This document shows, piece after piece, positions 46,396-53,931 of a stretch of 54,655 bases of DNA. The DNA is from Actinomycetes bacterium (GTDB lineage: Bacteria; Actinomycetota; Actinomycetes; S36-B12): assembly GCA_024641635.1 (NCBI GenBank), contig JAHECS010000016.1:2392-57046 (forward strand), in the 5' to 3' direction. The position numbers and the translations under genes were made by a program. Every line of letters begins with the position of its first letter. Positions within the stretch are counted from its first letter, which is position 1. The notes under the pieces were generated by a model that had not been told where the DNA came from, made no database searches, and saw only the letters and a program-made list of their open reading frames with translations.

Positions 46396-47265
46396 TCAGA
46401 TGACCGGCGGACGACCGGCCTTCGTCATCTCCCACACCGTGCCCCACGACATGCGCCGGCGCCCGACCGGTTTCGTCGCCATCCCCTCGCGCAGGCCGCC
46501 GAACCACGCACCGAGCGCGTCCCGGTCGCGCACCCGCACCAGCGTCATCCCCACCCACGTGCCCACGTAGAGGGGCTCGAGGACGACCGGCAGGTTCCTG
46601 CGGGCCAGCCACACCCGGTTCCGCGCGTTCAGGCGGTAGTACACGTCGTGGCGTGCAGGGTCGATGACCGGGTGGTTCGCGACGAGGTCCGCCGCGTACC
46701 AGGGCGTGTAGCCGGCATCCCACACGCGCCAGACGAGATCGATGCCCTCATGCGCGTAGAAGAACTCGTCCGGCCATCCACCGATGCCGTCGAAGACGTC
46801 GCGCCGTAGGGCGACGGCACCCTCCCACAGGGAGGTGGCCGGTCCGGACTCGTAGGCGTTGCCCACCCGCAGGCGCGGCACCCACCGGCCCGGCGACGGA
46901 ATGCCCTCCGGATCGACGACCCGCGGCTGGATGAGGCCGAGTCGAGGATCGGACGCGAACCGGTCGGCCACGCTCCTGAGGAAGTGCCGGTCGGGCAGCG
47001 ACGCGTCATCGTCGAGGAAGAACAGGTACTCGCCGGACACGAGGGGGACACCGGCGTTGCGTCCCGCCGGGATGCCCACGTTCTCGGGCAGGTGCAGGCT
47101 CCGGACCCCCTCGGGCAGCCCCGTGGGCTGCCACGAGTTGCCGACCACGACGATGTCCGTGTCGACGCCCTCCTGGGCGAGCAGCGAGCGCAGTCCACGC
47201 TCGAGGTCGTCGGGCCGCGTGCCCATCGTGAGGACGACGACGCCGAAGCGCGGGAGCACCGTCAT
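46396..47265 (-). CDS. family 2 glycosyltransferase
   Basis: A soluble or peripheral glycosyltransferase of 289 residues with no membrane helix. The GT-A fold shows FGVVVLTMGTRPDDLERGLRSLLAQ, VGNSWQPTG, the AGRNAGVPLVSGEYLFFLDDDASL segment with its metal-binding DDD, and WPDEFFYAHEGIDLVWRVWDAGY as acceptor region. Rhamnosyl- or galactofuranosyl-type transferases share this pattern, but the sugar is not predictable. The ATG overlaps the stop of the upstream CDP-alcohol phosphotransferase gene (ATGA), so it belongs to the same operon and ends it. The frame is open further upstream to 47781 but only as overlap with that gene. Confidence 0.9.
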   Translation of the reverse strand: MTVLPRFGVVVLTMGTRPDDLERGLRSLLAQEGVDTDIVVVGNSWQPTGLPEGVRSLHLPENVGIPAGRNAGVPLVSGEYLFFLDDDASLPDRHFLRSVADRFASDPRLGLIQPRVVDPEGIPSPGRWVPRLRVGNAYESGPATSLWEGAVALRRDVFDGIGGWPDEFFYAHEGIDLVWRVWDAGYTPWYAADLVANHPVIDPARHDVYYRLNARNRVWLARRNLPVVLEPLYVGTWVGMTLVRVRDRDALGAWFGGLREGMATKPVGRRRMSWGTVWEMTKAGRPPVI

Positions 47266-48071
47266 CGCAGTCGGCTCGACGACAGGATCGAGGCCAGGTG
47301 GCCGACGATCGTCACGACACCGAACACCGCCAGGAAGGCCACGAGGAACCTGGTCACCGCCAGGTCGCCGGCGATGACGTCGCCGACGGCGGCCACGAGG
47401 GCGAGCAGCGTGAGCTCGACGGAGTGGTAGGCACGATGGAACGGGAAGAACCGGGCCAGGGACCGCACCCGGCGCAGGCCCCCGGACCGAGGCGCCGCGA
47501 CCTCGGCCCGCTCCTCGAGACGCGTCAGGTTGTTGTACGCGCGAGAGACGTGGACCATGTCGTTGAGCGCCTTGTTGTAGAGCACCATGACCGACACGAG
47601 GGCGCCGATGAGAGGCCACGGTGAGTCGAGCCACCCGGCCTCCGGGAACCCCGCCGCGCGCATGCCCAGCGCGATCGGGATGAGTCCCTCCGCCGTGTAG
47701 TGGCCGACCCGATCGATGAACACACCCTTCGGCGACGTCGTCTGCCGCCACCTCGCCACCTCGCCGTCGCTGCAGTCCCACAGCATCTGCAGCTGTCCCA
47801 GCACCGCCGCGAGCATGGCGCCCGGCATGCCGGGGATGAGCAGCGCGAACGCCGCCGACGCGCCAGTGGCGACCATCAGCCAGGTGACGCCGTTCGCAGT
47901 GATCGGGGTCCTGAGCAGCACTCGGGTGAGGTAGGGCGAGATCCGGCGCTGGTAGGCGTCGGCAACCCAGTGCTCCGAGTTGCGCCGACCCCGTACGGCA
48001 GGCGGCTGCCCGACCTCCCGGATCTGGGCGATCGTCGGGTTGGCCGGACGGGCCACCTTCTCGTCAGTCAC
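47262..48071 (-). CDS. CDP-alcohol phosphatidyltransferase family protein with a changed catalytic Asp
   Basis: An integral membrane enzyme of 269 residues and about six helices that should transfer a phospho-alcohol from a CDP donor to an alcohol acceptor, forming a phosphodiester. The motif D-x2-D-G-x2-A-R-x8-G-x3-D-x3-D reads Asp99, Asp102, Gly103, Ala106, Arg107, Gly116, Asp120 and then His124 where the last Asp is expected. That last Asp is regarded as the general base in the family. The GTG overlaps the stop of the larger phosphotransferase gene by four bases (GTGA). Two such enzymes in one operon point to a phosphodiester-containing polymer or lipid, not only common phospholipids. Confidence 0.88.
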   Translation of the reverse strand: MTDEKVARPANPTIAQIREVGQPPAVRGRRNSEHWVADAYQRRISPYLTRVLLRTPITANGVTWLMVATGASAAFALLIPGMPGAMLAAVLGQLQMLWDCSDGEVARWRQTTSPKGVFIDRVGHYTAEGLIPIALGMRAAGFPEAGWLDSPWPLIGALVSVMVLYNKALNDMVHVSRAYNNLTRLEERAEVAAPRSGGLRRVRSLARFFPFHRAYHSVELTLLALVAAVGDVIAGDLAVTRFLVAFLAVFGVVTIVGHLASILSSSRLR

Positions 48072-49822
48072 GCACGCGCCTTTCCCTGCACGGACAGCCA
48101 CTGTACGGAGGCGACGACCACGAAGAGGGCGGCCAGCGGCCAGACGGCCCAGGTGAGCCCCGTCGCCAGTGTCGCGGCCCCAGCGGCCGCCAACCCCAGC
48201 ACGAGAATCGAGCGGCCCTCCCAGCCGAGGCCGAGCCACACCAGCCATCGAGGTGCCGCGCTGTCCTGCATGGCGCGGTAGAGCGTGTCGTAGTGGTGGA
48301 ACGCGACGACCACCATCCACCAGAAGGCGACGACGAGGGCCGTCGGATGCCACGCCAGGGCAACCACCGCCACGAGACCGAGCTCGACGAAGCGCAGGAC
48401 GGACGGCACCGCCCACGCGGCCCGTCCCCCCCACCACGTGCGACGCCGGGCCGCCGGGACGAGCGAGCCCAGGGCGGCGAGGATCGGACCGGAGTCACCC
48501 TGCCGCGACAGCAGGTCGACACCCGAGTCGGGGGTGGGGCCGTGCCAGGTGAAGGTCCTCAGGGTCCTGCCCGCCGTCACGTAGACGAGCGCCAGCAACC
48601 CGGCGGCGAGGAGCACCGCAAGCGCCCACGTCGCCCCCAGCAGCGCTGCGACCACGCTGATGATGAGCCAGCGCTCCCCGATGGGCAGGTGGATGGCCCG
48701 CTTCGTCCACCGCACGGCGTCGCGACGATTCATCCGGGTCGACATCTCCATGGCCCCGCTCACCGACCAGCCGCCGGCCGACCCCTCGGCGCCGTCCCCC
48801 GCGAGGCGCACGTCGCGCGGGGGCACGTGGGCCTCGCGGAGGCGCTGCACCCGCGAGAAGTCGTAGTCGGACATGTGCCGCGTCGTCTGCAGGACCACGA
48901 GCACGACGGCGAGCCACCAGATGTCGGCGCCGAGCCGCGCCGCGCCGATGGCCAGGCCGCCATAGGCGAGGAACTCCTTGACCCGGTCGGTGGACGCGTC
49001 GAGCCAGGCACCGAGGGCGGAGAACCGCCGGGTTGCGCGGGCCACCTCCCCGTCGACGCAGTCGATGACGAGGCTGAGCTGCAGCAGGACGGCTCCGGCG
49101 ACGAGCGCCCACCGGTCACCGAGGGCGAAGGCGGCCGCCGCGCCGATCCCGACGGCGAACGAGATGAGCGTGATGGCGTTCGGGCTCCAGCCGAGTCGCA
49201 GGGCCAGTCGCGTCAGCGGCTTGGAGAGCCGCCGCACGACGAAGGTCGAGTAGAAGCCGTCATCGACACGGTTCGCCTGCAGCTGGGCGATCCTCGCGTC
49301 GGCCACGGAGTCCGCCTGCCGTCGCGCCTCATCGGGATCGGCCGGGCTCCGGGACCAGGGCACGTCGACCATGCCGATAGCCCTGACCGGCACACCGGCA
49401 CGGGTGACGGCCACGGCCACGAGCTCGACGAGGCCGGATCCCGCAGTCGGGACGTCCCCGTCGGCCATCGCGTCGGCGAGGTCGTTGACGGCCGCCTCGA
49501 CGGCGGCACGATCATGTGCCGCCACCGCGAGGGCCCCGACGGATCGATGGTCGGGAGCGGTCACGTCGTGGAAGGAGGACCCGACGCTGGTGACGACGTG
49601 ATGGCGCACGCGCACGTCACCGTCGCGCCCGGATGGGCGTACCAGCAGCGCCGTGGCCACGTAGGGATCGTGGGTCAGCGGTGCCAGTGCCATCGGGGCA
49701 ACGACGAGGTCGTCCGCGACGACGACGACGGCCCCCGCTGCCGAGTGGAGCGCGGTCGCGAGCCTTCGCAGGGCCGCCGGGGCGGAGGCAGCGTCGCCCG
49801 GCAGCGCGATCGGCTCGATCAC
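48068..49822 (-). CDS. two-domain protein: degenerate nucleotidyltransferase-like part plus CDP-alcohol phosphotransferase
   Basis: A protein of 584 residues. The first 180 resemble a nucleotidyltransferase fold (VVVVADDLVVAPMALAPL, and MVDVPWSRSPADPDEARRQ like the DVDTPED ending of cytidylyltransferases), but the N-terminal GxGTRxG loop is absent. Residues 200-380 form a CDP-alcohol phosphotransferase with an intact motif: Asp254, Asp257, Gly258, Ala261, Arg262, Gly271, Asp275, Asp279. The remaining 200 residues form a further membrane domain with FHHYDTLYRAM that resembles DUF5941. The layout recalls archaeal IPCT/DIPPS enzymes of di-myo-inositol phosphate synthesis. I chose GTG 49822, overlapping the sulfotransferase stop; GTG 49873 is possible. 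Confidence 0.82.
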   Translation of the reverse strand: MIEPIALPGDAASAPAALRRLATALHSAAGAVVVVADDLVVAPMALAPLTHDPYVATALLVRPSGRDGDVRVRHHVVTSVGSSFHDVTAPDHRSVGALAVAAHDRAAVEAAVNDLADAMADGDVPTAGSGLVELVAVAVTRAGVPVRAIGMVDVPWSRSPADPDEARRQADSVADARIAQLQANRVDDGFYSTFVVRRLSKPLTRLALRLGWSPNAITLISFAVGIGAAAAFALGDRWALVAGAVLLQLSLVIDCVDGEVARATRRFSALGAWLDASTDRVKEFLAYGGLAIGAARLGADIWWLAVVLVVLQTTRHMSDYDFSRVQRLREAHVPPRDVRLAGDGAEGSAGGWSVSGAMEMSTRMNRRDAVRWTKRAIHLPIGERWLIISVVAALLGATWALAVLLAAGLLALVYVTAGRTLRTFTWHGPTPDSGVDLLSRQGDSGPILAALGSLVPAARRRTWWGGRAAWAVPSVLRFVELGLVAVVALAWHPTALVVAFWWMVVVAFHHYDTLYRAMQDSAAPRWLVWLGLGWEGRSILVLGLAAAGAATLATGLTWAVWPLAALFVVVASVQWLSVQGKARA

Positions 49823-50961
49823 GCGGATCCGCGCCGGAACCGGTCCCGCCCCTGCTGCCTCGTGCGGCGCCACAGCTGGCCGGCAAGCTGCCGGGACGAG
49901 GGATCCTCATGCGCAGCCTCGATCACGGTCATGACCGCCTGCACCCCGGCGTCCACCGGCATGACGTCGGCCGCCCCCGGCGGCAGCGGCGCACTCGACT
50001 CCACCCGGCAGGCGAGCGCATCCAGGTCGCCGAGCACGTTCACCCCCAGTCCGCGGATGACCTCCACAGAGGCCGCTCCTCGCTCGGCCGCCGCGTCCAG
50101 CGCCCAGTCGGGGGTGTGCAGCCGCGGCTCATCGGGTGCGGGCTCGCGACCCTCCACCATGCCGAGCGCCACGCCGCGTCGCACGTAGCGGACGTACTCG
50201 TCCCATTGCAGTTCCTTCTTGACCTTCTTGTTCAGCCGGACGAGCAGTTCCGCCTCCGCAGCGGTCATGGACCGGTTCGACGTCAGGTCCATCCGGGAGA
50301 CGAGGATCCCCGGATCGATGCCGAGCAGCTGCGCGAACGCCTGGAACTGCGCGCTCAGGTCGACGTTCTCGAGGACGAGGACGGTCACGTTCTCGGGTCC
50401 GGCCGCCTCACTCCACCGGCGCAGCACGTCACCGTGGTCGTGCCGCTTCCAGAAGGTGGGCGTCATGTTCTTGGAGACGCCCGGCTCGGCGAACACGTCC
50501 TTCAGCCAGCGCTCGTACGGCGTGGTGAGGCCGTACTTCAGGTACTGCTGCCACGACGAGGGCAGCAGCCGACCGAGGTTGCGGAGCGTGACGACGATGT
50601 GGACGTCGTCGCCGCCCAGGTCGCGCACCACGCCCGCTGCCACGTCGCCGGGGGCCTCGCAGAAGAACTCGCTGCTGATGACGACGCGGCCAGGGGCCGC
50701 CTTCGTGCGCTTGGCGAGCTTGTCGAAGTGGGAGCGATCCATCACCGCGCCGCCGCGGCTGTTCCAGCCCCACGGGCGTTGGAGGACGGCGAGTGCGGCC
50801 CGGTGCTGGGCCTGGAGCTTGCCGGGATAGGTGGCACCGGCGGCCTTCAGGTCCGGTCGGGCGTCGGCGAGCGCCGCCTGGAGGGCCGTGGTCCCGGTCT
50901 TGTGCACTCCCACGTGGAGGAGCACGCCGTCCGCAGGGATCGGCTCGGCATCCGGCAGCAT
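49819..50961 (-). CDS. sulfotransferase-like protein
   Basis: A protein of 380 residues with a PAPS-dependent sulfotransferase fold. The 5'-phosphosulfate loop is GVHKTGTTALQAAL (residues 18-31), with Lys21 in the expected place. A later VVISSEFFCEAPG and VHIVVTLRNLGRLLPSSWQQYL give the 3'-phosphate-binding Arg and Ser pattern. There is no signal peptide or membrane helix, so it acts in the cytosol on a precursor. ATG 50961 follows AGGGTGG by eight bases. It lies 13 bases after the ATP-binding gene, inside the exporter operon, so sulfation of the exported polymer is a reasonable proposal (inference). Confidence 0.82.
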   Translation of the reverse strand: MLPDAEPIPADGVLLHVGVHKTGTTALQAALADARPDLKAAGATYPGKLQAQHRAALAVLQRPWGWNSRGGAVMDRSHFDKLAKRTKAAPGRVVISSEFFCEAPGDVAAGVVRDLGGDDVHIVVTLRNLGRLLPSSWQQYLKYGLTTPYERWLKDVFAEPGVSKNMTPTFWKRHDHGDVLRRWSEAAGPENVTVLVLENVDLSAQFQAFAQLLGIDPGILVSRMDLTSNRSMTAAEAELLVRLNKKVKKELQWDEYVRYVRRGVALGMVEGREPAPDEPRLHTPDWALDAAAERGAASVEVIRGLGVNVLGDLDALACRVESSAPLPPGAADVMPVDAGVQAVMTVIEAAHEDPSSRQLAGQLWRRTRQQGRDRFRRGSA

Positions 50962-50974
50962 CACGTGGACCACC

Positions 50975-51811
50975 CTAGACGGAGCCCGCGTCGGAGCCGC
51001 CGCTCGTTTCGTCCCCGTCCTCGGGAGACTCCGCCTCGGCCGCGGGGTCCCGTCGCCGTGCCTCCCGCAGCATCGCGAGGGCATCGGGGACCGTCGTCTC
51101 AGCGGCCACCGTCCCCGCGTCGAGATACAGCGCCCGGTCGCAGAACCGCCGGAACTGCTTCGGGCTGTCTGAGGCGAGCAGGAAGGTCACGCCGTCCTCG
51201 CGCATCCGGTCCATCCGCGTCCAGCACTGCTGCCGGAAGTCACGCTCCCCCACGACCAGGATCTGGTTGATCGCATAGGCCCTGGCGTCGGTCGACGTGG
51301 CGATGGACCAGGCCAGCCGCTGGCGGACGATCGGGGGCGCCGTGCCCAGGTACTTGTCGAGGATGCCGTCGACTCCGGCGAACGCCACGATCCCGCCGAG
51401 CTTCTCGGAGACCTCCTCGGGGGTCATGCCGAGCAGGCCGCCGATCAGGTAGATGTTCTGCCGCACGGTGTAGGTGCGGGCCAGGGATCGGGCCACGTCG
51501 ATCATCGGGACGACTTCAACCCGGCGTCGGACCCTGCCCTCGTCGGGGATCAGCGTGCCAGCCGCCAGCCGGATCAGCGCCTCCTGACCGGCCCCGCGTC
51601 CGCCCACGAGGGCCACGGACTCCCCCTCGGCCACGGCGAACGTCGCGTTGCGCAGGCGCCAGACCTCGTCGCGACGCACCTCGCCCGCGATACGGCGCAG
51701 TCGCTGGCGGCGACCGTCGCCGCGCCGCCGACGACGACGCGGCATGCGCACGCCGGCATCGGTGAACTCGACGATCGCACCGAGGTCCGGGGTCAGGGAG
51801 AGGCGGGCCAC
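50975..51811 (-). CDS. ABC-type ATP-binding subunit with all catalytic motifs lost (pseudo-ATPase)
   Basis: A 278-residue protein whose overall pattern matches Wzt/TagH-type polysaccharide export subunits (WRLRNATFAVAEGESVALVG, then TYTVRQNIYLIGGLLGM and FCDRALYLDAG). Every catalytic motif is altered. Walker A reads GGRGAGQE (70-77), with Gln76 and Glu77 for Lys and Ser/Thr. The signature LSGGM is APPIV (158-162). Walker B ends AINQ, with Asn182 and Gln183 for Asp and Glu. The H-loop has Asp215 for His. ATP hydrolysis is therefore not expected. The frame is intact and the gene is tightly packed in an operon, so it is not a decayed pseudogene. Its GTG is one base after the permease stop. Confidence 0.88.
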   Translation of the reverse strand: MARLSLTPDLGAIVEFTDAGVRMPRRRRRRGDGRRQRLRRIAGEVRRDEVWRLRNATFAVAEGESVALVGGRGAGQEALIRLAAGTLIPDEGRVRRRVEVVPMIDVARSLARTYTVRQNIYLIGGLLGMTPEEVSEKLGGIVAFAGVDGILDKYLGTAPPIVRQRLAWSIATSTDARAYAINQILVVGERDFRQQCWTRMDRMREDGVTFLLASDSPKQFRRFCDRALYLDAGTVAAETTVPDALAMLREARRRDPAAEAESPEDGDETSGGSDAGSV

Positions 51812-51812
51812 G

Positions 51813-52586
51813 TCACGCCTCCTTCAGGATGCGCGGCTCCAGGCGCCGGAAGACGACGAGCCCGACCACGAAGAGCGCAAGGCACAGCGCGATCGAGAGC
51901 AGGTACGCGCCCGCGGACTCGATCTCCTCGGGCCACCAGCCGATGCGGTACAGGCCGAGCACGCCGACGAGGGGGTTCAGTGCCGCGAACGGCTGGACCT
52001 GGGCCGGGATGTTGGAGATCGAGTAGAGCACCGGGGAGAGGTAGAACATCGCGCGCATGACGATGCGGACGATCCTGGCCAGGTCAGGGATGACGACCGC
52101 CCCTGCCGCGATGAGGAGTGACAGCCCGTACATGAGGAGGAACTGGAGAGCGATCGCCACCGGGAACAGGACGATGAGCGGCCCCGGCCAGTACTGCGTC
52201 ACCAGCATTCCGATGACGATGACGGGCAGGGACAGGATGAACTCGATCATGGAGACGAGCAGCACCCTCAGCACCCAGAACTCCGTGGGCAGGAGGCTGA
52301 TGCGCAACTGCCCACCAGAGCGCCGGAAGACCCGCGTCGACGCCGCGATCCCCTTCGTGAACCACCACCACGGCAGGATCGCTACGGAGAGGAACAGCAG
52401 GTAGGGCTGGAGGCCCAGCGCCCGGGCCCCGAGGAGCACCGAGAAGACGAACCAGAGCACGAGCGACATGCCCAACGGCTCGAGAAGCGTCCACAGGTAG
52501 CCGAGGCGGAACTTCGTGTACTGCTTCTGCAGGTCGCGCAGGACCAGCATGCGGAGCACCAGACGGTGCTCCCAGAGAGAATGCAC
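51813..52586 (-). CDS. ABC-2 type polysaccharide/teichoic acid export permease
   Basis: The membrane subunit (Wzm/TagG type) of a polymer exporter, with 257 residues. It begins with an amphipathic region RLVLRMLVLRDLQKQYTKFRLGYLWTLLEP, the typical start of this family, followed by six membrane helices (for example PLGMSLVLWFVFSVLLG, YLLFLSVAILPWWWF, FILSLPVIVIGMLV, YLLSIALCLALFVVGLVVF). It should form a dimeric channel for an undecaprenyl-linked polymer. The start codon is GTG, and a TATCGT box ends seven bases before it. Its ATP-binding partner downstream appears inactive. Confidence 0.9.
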   Translation of the reverse strand: MHSLWEHRLVLRMLVLRDLQKQYTKFRLGYLWTLLEPLGMSLVLWFVFSVLLGARALGLQPYLLFLSVAILPWWWFTKGIAASTRVFRRSGGQLRISLLPTEFWVLRVLLVSMIEFILSLPVIVIGMLVTQYWPGPLIVLFPVAIALQFLLMYGLSLLIAAGAVVIPDLARIVRIVMRAMFYLSPVLYSISNIPAQVQPFAALNPLVGVLGLYRIGWWPEEIESAGAYLLSIALCLALFVVGLVVFRRLEPRILKEA

Positions 52587-52592
52587 GCTGGT

Positions 52593-52599
52593 TACGATA
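52593..52599. promoter_or_regulatory. overlapping divergent -10 boxes between the two halves of the polymer locus
   Basis: TTACGATAG (52592-52600) reads TACGAT (52593-52598) on the plus strand and TATCGT (52594-52599) on the minus strand. The minus box ends seven bases before the permease GTG. The plus box would start a leader of about 58 bases before the polymer transferase gene. Two polymerases could not bind both at once. Confidence 0.5.
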
Positions 52600-52662
52600 G
52601 GTCACACCCGTGCTCGGTCATTCAGGTGCCACGCGGTTCACCCATCACATCAGGCGGAGACA

Positions 52663-53931
52663 GTGAGCACACCACGCAAGGCATCCGACGGGGCGATCAG
52701 GTCGTTCGCCAAGAAGGCCGCCCGTGGCGCCGCGCGCCGGATGAAGGAGTTCGGACAGGTGGAGCCCGAGGGCTTCGACCTCTCCGCCGTCCCGAGTGCC
52801 GACATCGCCCTGTACTTCGCCGACGGTCCGCAGAAGCTCTACCAGCTCACGCAGTGGCTGCCGGTCTTCGAGGCGAACGCCGACATGACGACCATCGTCG
52901 TCGTCCGCCACATCGAGACGTACCGGGAGCTCCTCAGCCGAACCTCCCTTCGCGTCCTGCTCGTGCCTCGGTACGAGATCCTCATGGCCCTCTACGACCG
53001 CGCCGACTTCCACGCCGTGATCTACGTCAACAACGGCTGGACCAACTTCCAGTCGCTGTCCTTCCAGCAGGCCGTCCACATCCACGTCAATCACGGGGAG
53101 AGCGACAAGATCTGCATGGTCAGCAACCAGGCCAAGGCGTACGACAAGGTCTTCGTGGCCGGCGAGGCCGCCGTCCGCCGCCATGCCGCCGCCTTGGCGT
53201 GGTTCGACCCCATGCACCTCGTGCGCGTCGGTCGACCGCAGCTCGACCTCGCGGTTCCCGCTGCCGTTCCCCCTCACCCAGGCCCCACGATCACCTACGC
53301 CCCCACCTGGGAGGGCGAGGACGACGCGAACAACTACACGTCCGTGGACCGCTACGGGCCGGCGATCGTGGCGGCCGCGCTCGCCCAGCCAGGAGCCCGC
53401 GTGCTGTACAAGCCGCACCCGCGCGTCGCCGAGTCCGACGACGCCGGCGTGGCCAAGGGCCATGCGCAGATCCTCAGGGCCATGGATGCCGCCGTGTCCC
53501 AGGACCCGTCAGGCGGACACCGCGTCCTGCTGGACGCCGACGTCCTCGGCGTCATCCAGTGCACCGACCTGATGATCGCCGACGTCTCCAGCGTGACGCT
53601 CGACCACCTCTACCTGCGCCCCGAGGCTCCGCTCGTGCTGACGGACCGTCGCAGCGATCGGGCGAGGCTCCTCGACGACGCACCCGTGGCCAGCGGCGCC
53701 CATGTCGTCGACGAGGGCAGCATCGGCACGCTCGGGGAGGACCTGGCCCGCCTCCTGGCCGAGGATTCCCAGCGCGACCGTCGCCGGGAGCTGCGCGACT
53801 TCTACTTCGACTCGCTCGAGCCCGGTCAGAGCACCGAGCGATTCTGGGGCGAGCTGTCGAGCGCCATCCACCACCACGACGCCGCCCTGCGCGACCTGAG
53901 CCGCGTCCGCGTCATCGAGGAGAAGGCATGA
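52663..53931 (+). CDS. CDP-glycerol glycerophosphotransferase-like polymer transferase (TagB/TagF family)
   Basis: A protein of 422 residues of the Glyphos_transf family, which moves glycerol- or ribitol-phosphate from CDP donors to a lipid-linked acceptor or growing teichoic acid. The GT-B-like domain shows VHIHVNHGESDK (His144), TITYAPTWEG, VLYKPHPR and MIADVSSVTLDHLYL, matching the catalytic and CDP-binding motifs of TagF. The N-terminus is basic and amphipathic, with no membrane span, suiting peripheral binding to the inner membrane. GTG 52663 follows GGCGGAGA. Its stop overlaps the start of the nucleotidyltransferase gene (ATGA). It is divergent from the exporter operon. Confidence 0.88.
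   Translation: MSTPRKASDGAIRSFAKKAARGAARRMKEFGQVEPEGFDLSAVPSADIALYFADGPQKLYQLTQWLPVFEANADMTTIVVVRHIETYRELLSRTSLRVLLVPRYEILMALYDRADFHAVIYVNNGWTNFQSLSFQQAVHIHVNHGESDKICMVSNQAKAYDKVFVAGEAAVRRHAAALAWFDPMHLVRVGRPQLDLAVPAAVPPHPGPTITYAPTWEGEDDANNYTSVDRYGPAIVAAALAQPGARVLYKPHPRVAESDDAGVAKGHAQILRAMDAAVSQDPSGGHRVLLDADVLGVIQCTDLMIADVSSVTLDHLYLRPEAPLVLTDRRSDRARLLDDAPVASGAHVVDEGSIGTLGEDLARLLAEDSQRDRRRELRDFYFDSLEPGQSTERFWGELSSAIHHHDAALRDLSRVRVIEEKA

Noticed and set aside
50975-51811. The ABC ATP-binding gene as a simple pseudogene
   Set aside because: There is no frameshift or internal stop, it is tightly packed with its neighbours, and the substitutions are confined to catalytic positions while the framework is kept.
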